In this document: positions 32,753 to 40,011 of the stretch, piece by piece | Layout of the letters: each line of letters begins with the position of its first letter | Numbering within the stretch: position 1 is the first letter of the stretch | Assembly (NCBI GenBank): GCA_040904785.1 | Contig: JBBDSV010000018.1 | Location: forward strand, 1 to 50,633 | Origin: JBBDSV01 sp040904785 | GTDB lineage: Bacteria > Actinomycetota > Nitriliruptoria > Nitriliruptorales > Nitriliruptoraceae | Direction: 5' to 3' | DNA length: 50,633 bases | Position numbers and translations under genes: made by a program | The notes under the pieces: model-generated | Databases searched by the model: none | What the model was told of the DNA's origin: nothing | What the model saw: the letters and a program-made list of their open reading frames with translations, nothing else

Positions 32753-32780
32753 GACTAAACATTAGGCATACACTAAGTGT
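32753..32780. promoter_or_regulatory. Operator-like repeats in the ctaA / radical SAM divergent promoter
   Basis: An AT-rich block holds ACTAAACATT (32754-32763), TTAGGCATACACTAA (32762-32776) and the 11-base palindrome ACACTAAGTGT (32770-32780). TTAG-N7-CTAA recurs as TTAGTCTGACACTAA at 37052-37066, 12 of 15 bases identical, followed there too by ACTAAACATT. It sits between two divergent genes, so one regulator could control both. Confidence 0.6.
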
Positions 32781-32829
32781 TCGTCAAGCGGCGCCGGTCG
32801 CCACGATCCGCCTACGACCCGGAGACTCG

Positions 32830-34011
32830 ATGAACTCGCCGATTCGCGCCCTTCGCCACGACGTCGACGAGCGACCCTTCATCGTCATCTGGGAAGTCAC
32901 CCGTGCCTGTGCCCTCGTCTGCCGGCACTGTCGTGCCGATGCCGTGCCGCAACGCCACCCGCGTGAGCTGACGACGGCCGAGGGCTGCACCCTGCTCGAC
33001 GACCTCGCCGCCTTGGGGTCGCCGCGACCCCTCGTGGTGCTGACCGGCGGCGACCCATTCACCCGGCAGGATCTTGCGACACTGGTGGCGCACGGAACGG
33101 CGCGTGGGCTGTCGATGGCGCTGTCACCATCGGTCACCGATCGACTCACGCCCGCTGCGCTCGCGGAGCTCGCCGAGGCCGGCGCCAAGGCCGTGTCGCT
33201 GTCCCTCGACGGTCCCGACGCGACGACCCACGACACGTTTCGGGGGGTCGACGGCGTTTTCGATGCGACGTTGATCGCTGCCGAGGCGGTGCGTGCGGCG
33301 GGGCTGCGCCTGCAGATCAACACGACCGTCGCGGCGTCGACCGTGCAGGGGCTCGCCGGCGTGCTCGAGCACGTGCTCGAGATGGACGTCGGATTGTGGA
33401 GCGTGTTCTTCCTCGTGCCGACCGGTCGTGGCGCAGACCTCGGCGCGCTCGACGCCCATGACGTCGAGGACGTGTTGCATTGGCTCTGCGAGGTGTCGCG
33501 GCTCGTCGCGATCAAGACGACCGAGGCGCCCCACTTCCGGCGGGTCGTCCTGCAGCGGGCGTCCGGCGAGACGTACGGCGAGCGTGGCCAGCTGTTCACC
33601 GAGCTGATGGATGCGTCGGCCGAGGTGCGACGCCAGGCTCCGCGACGGCGGGTGCCGCGCCCGCCGCTCGACGTCAACGCTGGGCGTGGCTTTGTGTTCG
33701 TCGACCACCTCGGGACGGTGTCGCCGAGCGGGTTCCTGCCGGCACCGGTGGGAAACGTGCGCGATGTGGCGCTGTCGAAGCTCTACCGCTCGGCCCCGTT
33801 GCTGCGTCTCCTTCGTAATCCCGATCGTCTCACTGGCCGGTGTGGCGCCTGTGAGTTCCGAGCGGTCTGTGGTGGATCGAGATCACGTGCGTGGGCAGTC
33901 AGCGGCGACATGTTCGCCGAGGACCCCGCGTGTGACTACGAGCCGACGCGTGGTGGGGTGCGTGGCGGGGCGATCTCCGCGGGCAGCACGAAGGTGCCCG
34001 CGTCGAGCTGA
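32830..34011 (+). CDS. Radical SAM/SPASM protein, TIGR04053-like
   Basis: A 393-residue radical SAM enzyme. The N-terminal CxxxCxxC (Cys27, Cys31, Cys34 in RACALVCRHCRAD) binds the SAM-cleaving 4Fe-4S cluster. VVLTGGDPFTRQDLATLV is the GGE-like SAM-binding strand. The C-terminal SPASM-like region carries cysteines for auxiliary clusters (GRCGACEFRAVCGG and EDPAC). The whole resembles the heme-modifying AhbD/NirJ group, especially TIGR04053, whose substrate is not established. Divergent placement from ctaA and the heme-copper genes suggests tetrapyrrole modification or maturation of that enzyme (inference). Its end overlaps the convergent rrf2 gene by 76 bases. Confidence 0.88.
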   Translation: MNSPIRALRHDVDERPFIVIWEVTRACALVCRHCRADAVPQRHPRELTTAEGCTLLDDLAALGSPRPLVVLTGGDPFTRQDLATLVAHGTARGLSMALSPSVTDRLTPAALAELAEAGAKAVSLSLDGPDATTHDTFRGVDGVFDATLIAAEAVRAAGLRLQINTTVAASTVQGLAGVLEHVLEMDVGLWSVFFLVPTGRGADLGALDAHDVEDVLHWLCEVSRLVAIKTTEAPHFRRVVLQRASGETYGERGQLFTELMDASAEVRRQAPRRRVPRPPLDVNAGRGFVFVDHLGTVSPSGFLPAPVGNVRDVALSKLYRSAPLLRLLRNPDRLTGRCGACEFRAVCGGSRSRAWAVSGDMFAEDPACDYEPTRGGVRGGAISAGSTKVPASS

Positions 34012-34424
34012 CCGTCGATCGCGACGATGTCGGCGAGCGTGGTGCGTCCGAGTTCGTCGAGCAAGGCATGCTGGGCGCGGGCCCACGGCACGTGGACCGC
34101 ACAGACGTCCTCCCAGCGGCACGGCCCACCGCGCAGCACGCATGAGGTCGACGCCTCCGCGCCGTCCACCGCTTCGAGCACCTCGAGCAGCGTGATCTCG
34201 GACGGTTGCCGTGCCAGGGCGTAGCCGCCATCAGGCCCCGCCTGCGAGGTCGCGATTCCTGCGCGAACGAGGTCAGCGAGAATCTGCGGCACGTAGCTTG
34301 CCGGGATGTCCATCTCATCGGCGATCGCACGCGCCTTGCGTCGGCCGTCGTCGCCATGACTGCGCGACAGGTCCACCGTCGCGCGGATCGCGTAGTCGGC
34401 CCGTCGGCCCAGTTCGAGTCGCAT
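33936..34424 (-). CDS. Rrf2-family Fe-S transcriptional regulator (NsrR/IscR-like)
   Basis: A 162-residue regulator with an N-terminal winged helix (LELGRRADYAIRATVDLSRS; DIPASYVPQILADLVRAGI; GPDGGYALARQPSEITLLEV). Cys95, Cys102 and Cys108 (CVLRGGPCRWEDVC) match the three-cysteine cluster site of NsrR, IscR and RsrR proteins, which sense NO, Fe-S status or redox. It is convergent with the radical SAM gene. Its own promoter contains a perfect GTCAAC-N5-GTTGAC palindrome, probably an autoregulatory operator. Candidate controller of the respiratory genes here. Confidence 0.9.
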   Translation of the reverse strand: MRLELGRRADYAIRATVDLSRSHGDDGRRKARAIADEMDIPASYVPQILADLVRAGIATSQAGPDGGYALARQPSEITLLEVLEAVDGAEASTSCVLRGGPCRWEDVCAVHVPWARAQHALLDELGRTTLADIVAIDGQLDAGTFVLPAEIAPPRTPPRVGS

Positions 34425-34439
34425 ACGCTGAGCATACTA

Positions 34440-34456
34440 GTCAACGTTGAGTTGAC
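34440..34456 (-). promoter_or_regulatory. Palindromic operator upstream of rrf2
   Basis: GTCAAC (34440-34445), GTTGA (34446-34450), GTTGAC (34451-34456): perfect 6-bp arms with a 5-bp spacer. It lies 16 bases before the rrf2 ATG at 34424, next to an AT-rich TAGTAT that could be its -10 on the minus strand. The position suits autorepression. Confidence 0.6.
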
Positions 34457-34594
34457 CTGGCCGGATGTGCGCCGACCGAGTGGCCAATGGTGCACATGCC
34501 GCAGGACGGTTAGGGTCACCGCAGATGACGCCACGTCTGCAGGGGCCGCGAAATGGCGCCGCGCAGATTGAGGCTCCAACTCGGGAGGCCGGAC

Positions 34595-34738
34595 ATGACG
34601 CTCGCCGTGGTACTGCTCATCCTCGCGCTGCTGCTCGGTGGTGTTGGGCTGTTCGTCGAGGCGCTGCGATGGATCCTCATCATCGCCGTGGTGCTGCTGG
34701 TCCTGGGGATCATCACCGGGCGTCGCGGGCGCGTCTGA
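34595..34738 (+). CDS. 47-residue hydrophobic membrane peptide
   Basis: A small protein of two closely spaced hydrophobic stretches (MTLAVVLLILALLLGGVGLF and RWILIIAVVLLVLGIIT) ending in a basic GRRGRV tail. GGGAGG is eight bases before the ATG at 34595. Such short peptides resemble stress-associated membrane proteins of actinobacteria, but no family is certain. It lies between rrf2 (divergent) and the XdhC gene. Confidence 0.65.
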   Translation: MTLAVVLLILALLLGGVGLFVEALRWILIIAVVLLVLGIITGRRGRV

Positions 34739-34834
34739 CGCGACCCGGCGCATCGCGGCGCGCGAGGCGCGGGCACGGTCCGTACCTTGGGCGCAATCAC
34801 GTCGATCCGGCGTGGTGGTGCGAGAGGTGCCGCA

Positions 34835-35941
34835 ATGCGCGACATACTTCCCACGCTGCGGGACTGGTGGGGCCGAGGCGAGGCGATCGCCGTCGCAACG
34901 GTCGTCGACGTGCGGCGGAGTGCGCCACGACAGCCCGGTGCCGCGATGGCGGTCAATCACGCCGGCGAGGTCGTCGGCAACGTCTCCGGTGGGTGTGTCG
35001 AAGGCGCGGTCGTCGAAGTCGCCAACGAGGTCATCGCCGACCGGCAACCACAGCTGGTGACGTACGGCATCAGTGACGACGAGGCTTTCGCCGTGGGCCT
35101 GACCTGTGGCGGGGAGCTCGATGTATTCGTCGATGTGCATGACGGCGACACCACGGTGCTGACGCAGTTGGCCGACGCCGTCGAATCGGAGACCCCCGTG
35201 GCGCTGGCGACGGTGCTGTCGGGGCCGGCGGAGATCGGCGCCAAGCTGCTCGTCGGCGACGGCTCATCAGCCGGCACGTTGGGCGACAAGCGTCTCGACG
35301 CCGCAGTCCTCGATGATGCACGCGGCATGCTCGCGCAGGGTTCGACCGCGCAACGCCACTACGGCGCGCATGGCGAGCGTCGTGTCGACGATGTCACGGT
35401 GTTCATTGAGTCGTTCGCGCCGCGCCCCCGCCTGTACGTCTTCGGTGCCATCGACTTCGCGGCCGCGGTTGCGCGTGCGGGGCGTTTCCTCGGCTACCAC
35501 GTGACCGTCTGTGACGCGCGGGCGGTCTTCGCCACGCGCAAGCGATTCCCCGACGTCGATGAACTCGTCGTCGAGTGGCCACACCGATTCCTCGCCGACG
35601 CCCCGGTCGACGCACGGACAGCCATCTGTGTGCTCACGCACGATCCCAAGTTTGACGTGCCCGTTCTGGAGATCGCGCTGCGCTCGGATGCGGTTTACGT
35701 CGGGGCGATGGGGTCACGTCGCACGCACGCCGACCGCCTCGAGCGTCTGCGCGAGGCAGGGCTGGGCGACGAAGAGCTCGCGAGGCTGCGCTCGCCGATC
35801 GGTCTCGACATCGGTGCGCGCACACCCGAGGAAACCGCCGTGTCGATTATGGCCGAGATCATCCGTGACCGTTGGGGTGGTGCGGGCCAGCCGCTGCGCG
35901 AGACCGATGGACCGATTCACCGCGAACGCCCGCGCGTCTGA
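34835..35941 (+). CDS. XdhC/CoxI family molybdoenzyme-maturation-type protein
   Basis: A 368-residue two-domain protein. The N-terminal XdhC domain (residues about 1-110: AVATVVDVRRSAPRQPGAAM; GNVSGGCVEGAVVEVANEV; VGLTCGGELDVFV) precedes a Rossmann-like XdhC_C domain (RPRLYVFGAIDFAAAVARAG; VYVGAMGSRRTHADRLERLR; PIGLDIGARTPEETAVSIMA). Relatives bind molybdenum cofactor and insert it into xanthine or CO dehydrogenase-type enzymes. No such enzyme is encoded nearby, so its client is unknown. ATG at 34835 has GAGAGGTG upstream. Confidence 0.88.
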   Translation: MRDILPTLRDWWGRGEAIAVATVVDVRRSAPRQPGAAMAVNHAGEVVGNVSGGCVEGAVVEVANEVIADRQPQLVTYGISDDEAFAVGLTCGGELDVFVDVHDGDTTVLTQLADAVESETPVALATVLSGPAEIGAKLLVGDGSSAGTLGDKRLDAAVLDDARGMLAQGSTAQRHYGAHGERRVDDVTVFIESFAPRPRLYVFGAIDFAAAVARAGRFLGYHVTVCDARAVFATRKRFPDVDELVVEWPHRFLADAPVDARTAICVLTHDPKFDVPVLEIALRSDAVYVGAMGSRRTHADRLERLREAGLGDEELARLRSPIGLDIGARTPEETAVSIMAEIIRDRWGGAGQPLRETDGPIHRERPRV

Positions 35942-36017
35942 CCACGGCGGCGCTTGTTTGTCGCCATGCGTTCCGCTCTACGCTCGTGCCCGCTCGCGTT
36001 CCAGACTCTGGGAGATC

Positions 36018-37027
36018 ATGGCCGAACCACCCCCGGAGGTTGCTGCGGAGTGGCGTGACGCGCAGATCCTCGTCGTCGACGACGAGGAACCGATCCGCCG
36101 CATGCTGGTGATGCACGGATATACGGCTGTCGATGCGTGCGGTGATCCGCGAGCGGCCGTCGATCTCGTTCGTGCGCGACGGTGCCGACGCCCAGCGGAA
36201 CCCGGCGCGTCGAGCTCGCCGCGCAGCGCCTGCGCGACGGCGTGCTCGTCGCGTTGGTCCACGACGTTGAGGACCTCGAGCATGCCAAGGACGCGTTGCA
36301 CCGGTCCCTGGCTGCCGAACAGGCGGCGAACGAGCAGCTTCGCGCGGTTGAACAACTGCGAACGAACTTCCTCAGTGCCGTGGCGCACGAACTGCGTACG
36401 CCACTGACCGTCGTCCTGGGAATCGCCGAGTCCCTGCGCAACCACGACGGGAAGCTCGCCGATGGGCAACGGCACCAACTGCTGGAACGACTCCATGACA
36501 ACGGGCGGCGACGCAAACGGCTGCTCGAGGACCTGCTCGACCTCAATCGGCTGACCTCGGGGCAGTTGACCACCGAAACGGCGCTCGCGGATATGGCGGA
36601 GATCGTTCACGAGGCGATCGACGAAACGGACACCGACGGCCACGATGTCCGCGTCGATATCGCGGCGACGGCGGTGGCGGTCGATACCGTCCAGATTCGC
36701 CGCGCCGTCGCCAACGTCGTGCGCAACGCGACCGTCCACACCCCATTGGGGACGCGCATCGACATCTCGAGCCAGACTGACGACGGTGTCGTCCGCCTCC
36801 ACATCGCCGATCACGGGCCCGGTGTGGCGGACGCACTCAAGACGCGGATCTTCGCGGCGTTCGAACAGGGTCCGTCGGTACCACGACACCGCCCCGGCAC
36901 GGGCATCGGCCTCAGCCTCGTCGCCGAGTTCGTGGCCGCCCATGGGGGGCGAGCATGGGTCGAGGACACGCCAGGCGGTGGGGCGACATTCGTCCTCAAA
37001 GTGCCGTGCGCGCGCTCTGCGGCCTAG
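36018..37027 (+). pseudogene. Histidine kinase with truncated receiver and PAS domains, frame broken
   Basis: A strong GGGAG ribosome site precedes ATG 36018, which opens a receiver domain (AQILVVDDEEPIRRMLVMHG; GDPRAAVDLVRARR). After about 55 codons this frame leaves the domain before the phospho-acceptor aspartate. The remaining protein continues in another frame from about 36182 (GTG): the last strands of a PAS domain (TRRVELAAQRLRDGVLVALV), HisKA (FLSAVAHELRTPLTVVLGIA) and HATPase (ANVVRNATVHTPLG; DHGPGVADALK; GTGIGLSLVAEF). An internal deletion joining REC to PAS out of frame explains it. The kinase half (281 residues) could still be made from GTG 36182, but that start lacks a good ribosome site. 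Confidence 0.65.
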
Positions 37028-37042
37028 CGTGTGACACCAGCG

Positions 37043-37071
37043 AGCGATATATTAGTCTGACACTAAACATT
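37043..37071 (+). promoter_or_regulatory. Promoter/operator of the NnrS-like gene
   Basis: AGCGATATA (37043-37051) contains a -10-like ATATAT/TATATT, followed by the inverted repeat TTAGTCTGACACTAA (37052-37066) and ACTAAACATT (37062-37071). The repeat matches the site at 32762-32776 in 12 of 15 bases. It lies directly before the start codon, where a bound regulator would block transcription. Confidence 0.6.
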
Positions 37072-37081
37072 GTGGGAGCAG

Positions 37082-38350
37082 ATGGTTCCACCACCACGTC
37101 CGTCGGGATTCTTGCCGCTGGCGGCATCCGGACACACGACGCGGTCACCGTTCGGTGCCGCAGCGCCGTCGATCCTGCTCGCGGTGGTCGCCGCGGCGGC
37201 GATGTTCGTGTGGATCTTCTTCGGCGACGTCCTGCCGGGCGGGCGATGGTTCGCCGTTCACCTGTTCACCCTCGGGGTGGTGACGAACCTCGTCCTGACG
37301 TTCAGTGAGCACTTCTCTCGTACCGTCACGCGCACGCCAGGCGAACGTGCGCCGTGGTGGCCGGCCGTGACCAACGCGGGGATCATCGCGGTGCTCGTGG
37401 GTCTTCCGACCGGTCAGCGCGTCGTCCTCGTCACGGGTGCGGTCGTCCTCACCGGGGTCGTCTTCGCGGCCTATCGACGACTTCGCAGAATGCGACGGCA
37501 GGCGATCGGTGCGCGCTTTGGATGGATCGTTCGGGTCTACGAGCGGGCACACGGTGCCTTCATCCACGGGGCGGTACTCGGTGCGGTGCTCGGTGCCGCC
37601 GTCGCGACCGGACCGTGGTACGCGGCGGTCCGACTGGCGCACCTGCACGCGAACATCCTGGGTTGGGGCGGGCTGACCCTGCTCGCCACGCTCGTGTTCT
37701 TCGGCCCGTCGATGGCGCGGACCCGTATTGAGTCAGGGGCCGACGCACGTGCGGCGCGGGCGCTGCGGCACGGAGCAACGGGGCTGACCATTGCCGTTGC
37801 CGCCCTCATCGTCACCGCGCTACCGGCGGCAGCCGGCGTGGCCGCACGACTCGTTGCGGCAGGCGGACTCGGCATCTACGCGGTGGCCGTGTGGATCGTG
37901 TGTGTGCCCGTGATTCGTGCTGCCAGCCGTGCGCGGCACAGTGCGCAACGTCCGCTCATCGTGTTCGCCGCGGGCTGGTTCCTGGCGGTCGCCGTTGCCG
38001 ACGTTGCGATTGTGGCGACCGGGGCATGGCGGTGGCTTGACGCGCTGGGTGTCGTCGCGGTGGCCGGTGTGCTCGCGCAGGCGATCCTCGCCACGCTCAT
38101 CTACCTGGCACCGATGCTCCGCGGGCGTACCGCCGAAGGCCGTGACGCGATCCGCACGCGGCTCGATCGTTGGACCGAGGTGCGTGCAGTGGTCGTCAAT
38201 CTCGGGGTCGTGCTCGCCACACTCGGGGCGCTGCGCTTGTCCACCGAGCTCGCGTTCGGCGCGATCGGGTGGCTGCTGCTCGCGGCCGCGGCGATGTCGA
38301 CCGCCGCGGCGGCGCTGTGGCCGGTGTCCACCGGTGGTGCCGCCGCGTAG
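37082..38350 (+). CDS. Multi-TM protein resembling NnrS / the membrane domain of Cu-nitrite-reductase-type proteins
   Basis: A 422-residue membrane protein with about 11-12 helices. Conserved-looking histidines sit in helices: FAVHLFTLGVVTNLVLTFSE with EHFSRT, HGAFIHG, and VRLAHLHANILGWGGLTLLA. These match, from memory, the membrane half found in NnrS-like proteins and in actinobacterial proteins where this half is fused to copper nitrite-reductase cupredoxin domains. No copper domain follows here. A heme/copper role in handling NO or nitrite is inferred. ATG 37082 has GGGAG very close upstream; TTG at 37070 is an alternative. The promoter carries the motif shared with the heme-copper operon. 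Confidence 0.7.
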   Translation: MVPPPRPSGFLPLAASGHTTRSPFGAAAPSILLAVVAAAAMFVWIFFGDVLPGGRWFAVHLFTLGVVTNLVLTFSEHFSRTVTRTPGERAPWWPAVTNAGIIAVLVGLPTGQRVVLVTGAVVLTGVVFAAYRRLRRMRRQAIGARFGWIVRVYERAHGAFIHGAVLGAVLGAAVATGPWYAAVRLAHLHANILGWGGLTLLATLVFFGPSMARTRIESGADARAARALRHGATGLTIAVAALIVTALPAAAGVAARLVAAGGLGIYAVAVWIVCVPVIRAASRARHSAQRPLIVFAAGWFLAVAVADVAIVATGAWRWLDALGVVAVAGVLAQAILATLIYLAPMLRGRTAEGRDAIRTRLDRWTEVRAVVVNLGVVLATLGALRLSTELAFGAIGWLLLAAAAMSTAAAALWPVSTGGAAA

Positions 38351-38362
38351 TCGTACGCGGCG
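38341..38362. terminator. Small hairpin across the stop of the NnrS-like gene
   Basis: CGCCGCGTA (38341-38349) pairs perfectly with TACGCGGCG (38354-38362) around a four-base loop that includes the end of the stop codon. No T run follows; termination is plausible but unproven. Confidence 0.4.
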
Positions 38363-38410
38363 GGTCACGTCATACTGGCGGCGCGCTCGTCCATTTCCGG
38401 AAGGTGGCCG

Positions 38411-39952
38411 GTGGCGCCCGCAACCGAACCACATATAGCTCGTGAACGGCCAGACATCCGACGGGCCGTCGTCGCGGGTGCGCTGTCATTCGTCGTGCCC
38501 GGTGCCGGGCAGTGGTATGCGGGACGGCGCCGGGCAGCGGTCGCCATGCTTTCGGCAACTGCCGTGTTGCTCGCCGTTTCCGCATGGGCGCTGTTCCAGG
38601 GTGCGAGCACAGCGGCGCGTGTCCTCGTCGACACCAACGCAGTGGTCGGCGTGTTGGTCGGCAATGTTGCGCTCCTCGCGTTTCGTGTGGCCGCAACCGT
38701 GCACGCATTCGACGCCGCACGCAGCTCGCATGGGTCTGGTTCGCGCCACGCGGGGTGGAGCCGTCTCGGGGTCGTTGCGCTCGTCACCCTCGTCGTCGTC
38801 GCGCTCGTGGCGCCTCATGCCCTCGCGGGCTACTACCTCGTGCGAACCCATGAGATGGTGACGCGTGTCTTCGCCACCGATCCGTCCGCGGAGCGTGGCC
38901 GTGCCGAATTCGACGTCCCGAGTCCTGCTGCAGGGATCGACGACCGCGATACCGACGCGGGCAGCGCGGGGGTCGACGATGCGGACGATGAGCCTGGCGA
39001 TCCGCCGTCGCGCGAGCCGACCGAACGCACGACGCCGAACCGGTGGGACGCGGCCGGCCGGCTGACGGTCGCCGTGCTCGGCCTCGATGCCGGGCCGGGC
39101 CGATCCATCGCGCGAACCGACGCAATCATCGTCATCACCATCGACACCGAGACCGGTGCCGGGGCGATCTTCTCGGTCGACCGGTACGTGCGCGGATTTC
39201 CGGTTCCCGACCATTTCGTTGACCTGTACGACGAGCACTGCGCGACAGGTGGTGCATGGGACTACATCAACGCGCTGCACACGTGTGCCCGCGAGCGCAT
39301 CCCCGACGAGTTCGCCGAGCGCTACGAGGGCGCGCGCGATCCGGCGGCGGCTGCCGTGACGGACACGCTTGAACTGCTGCTCGACCTCGATATCGACCAC
39401 TACGCGCTCGTCGACATGGAAGGGTTCGTGCGTGTCATCGACGCACTGGGGGGTATTGAGATCGACCTCGCCGAGCCCATCCGGGTCCGGGTATCGCCGG
39501 CGCACGACGACACCGACTGGCGCACCTTCGACATGCCGTCAGGTGTGCAGACCTTCGATGGAGAGACCGCACTCGCGTACGCGCGGATGCGAGATCCCGG
39601 TGACGCGCCGCGCATGCGGCGGCAGCGGTGCCTTCTCGCCAGCCTTGCGGATCGCACGTCGGTCGGACGGGTGCTGCGGCGACTGCCCACCATCACCTCG
39701 GCGATCGAGGACCACGTCGTGACCGATCTCCCGCTGAGCGCGCTTCCTGACCTCGTCGAAGTGCTTGTACGGCTGGACCACGACCACCTCGTCGCGGCCG
39801 GCATCGGCCCGCCGGTCTATCGTGACAGCGACCATCGGCCACAGCTCGACCGCATCCACGCGCATGTCGACGAAGTGCTCAATGATCCGCTCAGCGCGAT
39901 CGAGGAGGGACGATCGACCGAAACGGCGGATGATGCCTGCGGTATCGCATGA
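38411..39952 (+). CDS. LytR-CpsA-Psr (LCP) family protein
   Basis: A 513-residue membrane protein. Residues 20-160 hold about four helices, beginning with GALSFVVPGAGQWYAGRRRA, the PGxGQxYxG signature of small DUF/TM2-like modules. An acidic linker (residues about 165-210) leads to an external LCP domain (ARTDAIIVITIDTETGAGAI; VDRYVRGFPVPD; VDMEGFVRVIDALGGIEIDL; GETALAYARMR). LCP enzymes attach teichoic-acid or arabinogalactan-like polymers to peptidoglycan from lipid-linked donors. The usual IPRD segment appears as SVDRYVR, a variation. GTG start with GGAAGG upstream. The multi-helix N-terminus is unusual for the family, which normally has one anchor. Confidence 0.86.
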   Translation: MAPATEPHIARERPDIRRAVVAGALSFVVPGAGQWYAGRRRAAVAMLSATAVLLAVSAWALFQGASTAARVLVDTNAVVGVLVGNVALLAFRVAATVHAFDAARSSHGSGSRHAGWSRLGVVALVTLVVVALVAPHALAGYYLVRTHEMVTRVFATDPSAERGRAEFDVPSPAAGIDDRDTDAGSAGVDDADDEPGDPPSREPTERTTPNRWDAAGRLTVAVLGLDAGPGRSIARTDAIIVITIDTETGAGAIFSVDRYVRGFPVPDHFVDLYDEHCATGGAWDYINALHTCARERIPDEFAERYEGARDPAAAAVTDTLELLLDLDIDHYALVDMEGFVRVIDALGGIEIDLAEPIRVRVSPAHDDTDWRTFDMPSGVQTFDGETALAYARMRDPGDAPRMRRQRCLLASLADRTSVGRVLRRLPTITSAIEDHVVTDLPLSALPDLVEVLVRLDHDHLVAAGIGPPVYRDSDHRPQLDRIHAHVDEVLNDPLSAIEEGRSTETADDACGIA

Positions 39953-40011
39953 GGCCCGCCCGGCACCGCCATTGATGCCGCCCGCCCGGTGATCACGGAA
40001 GGACATGCCCG

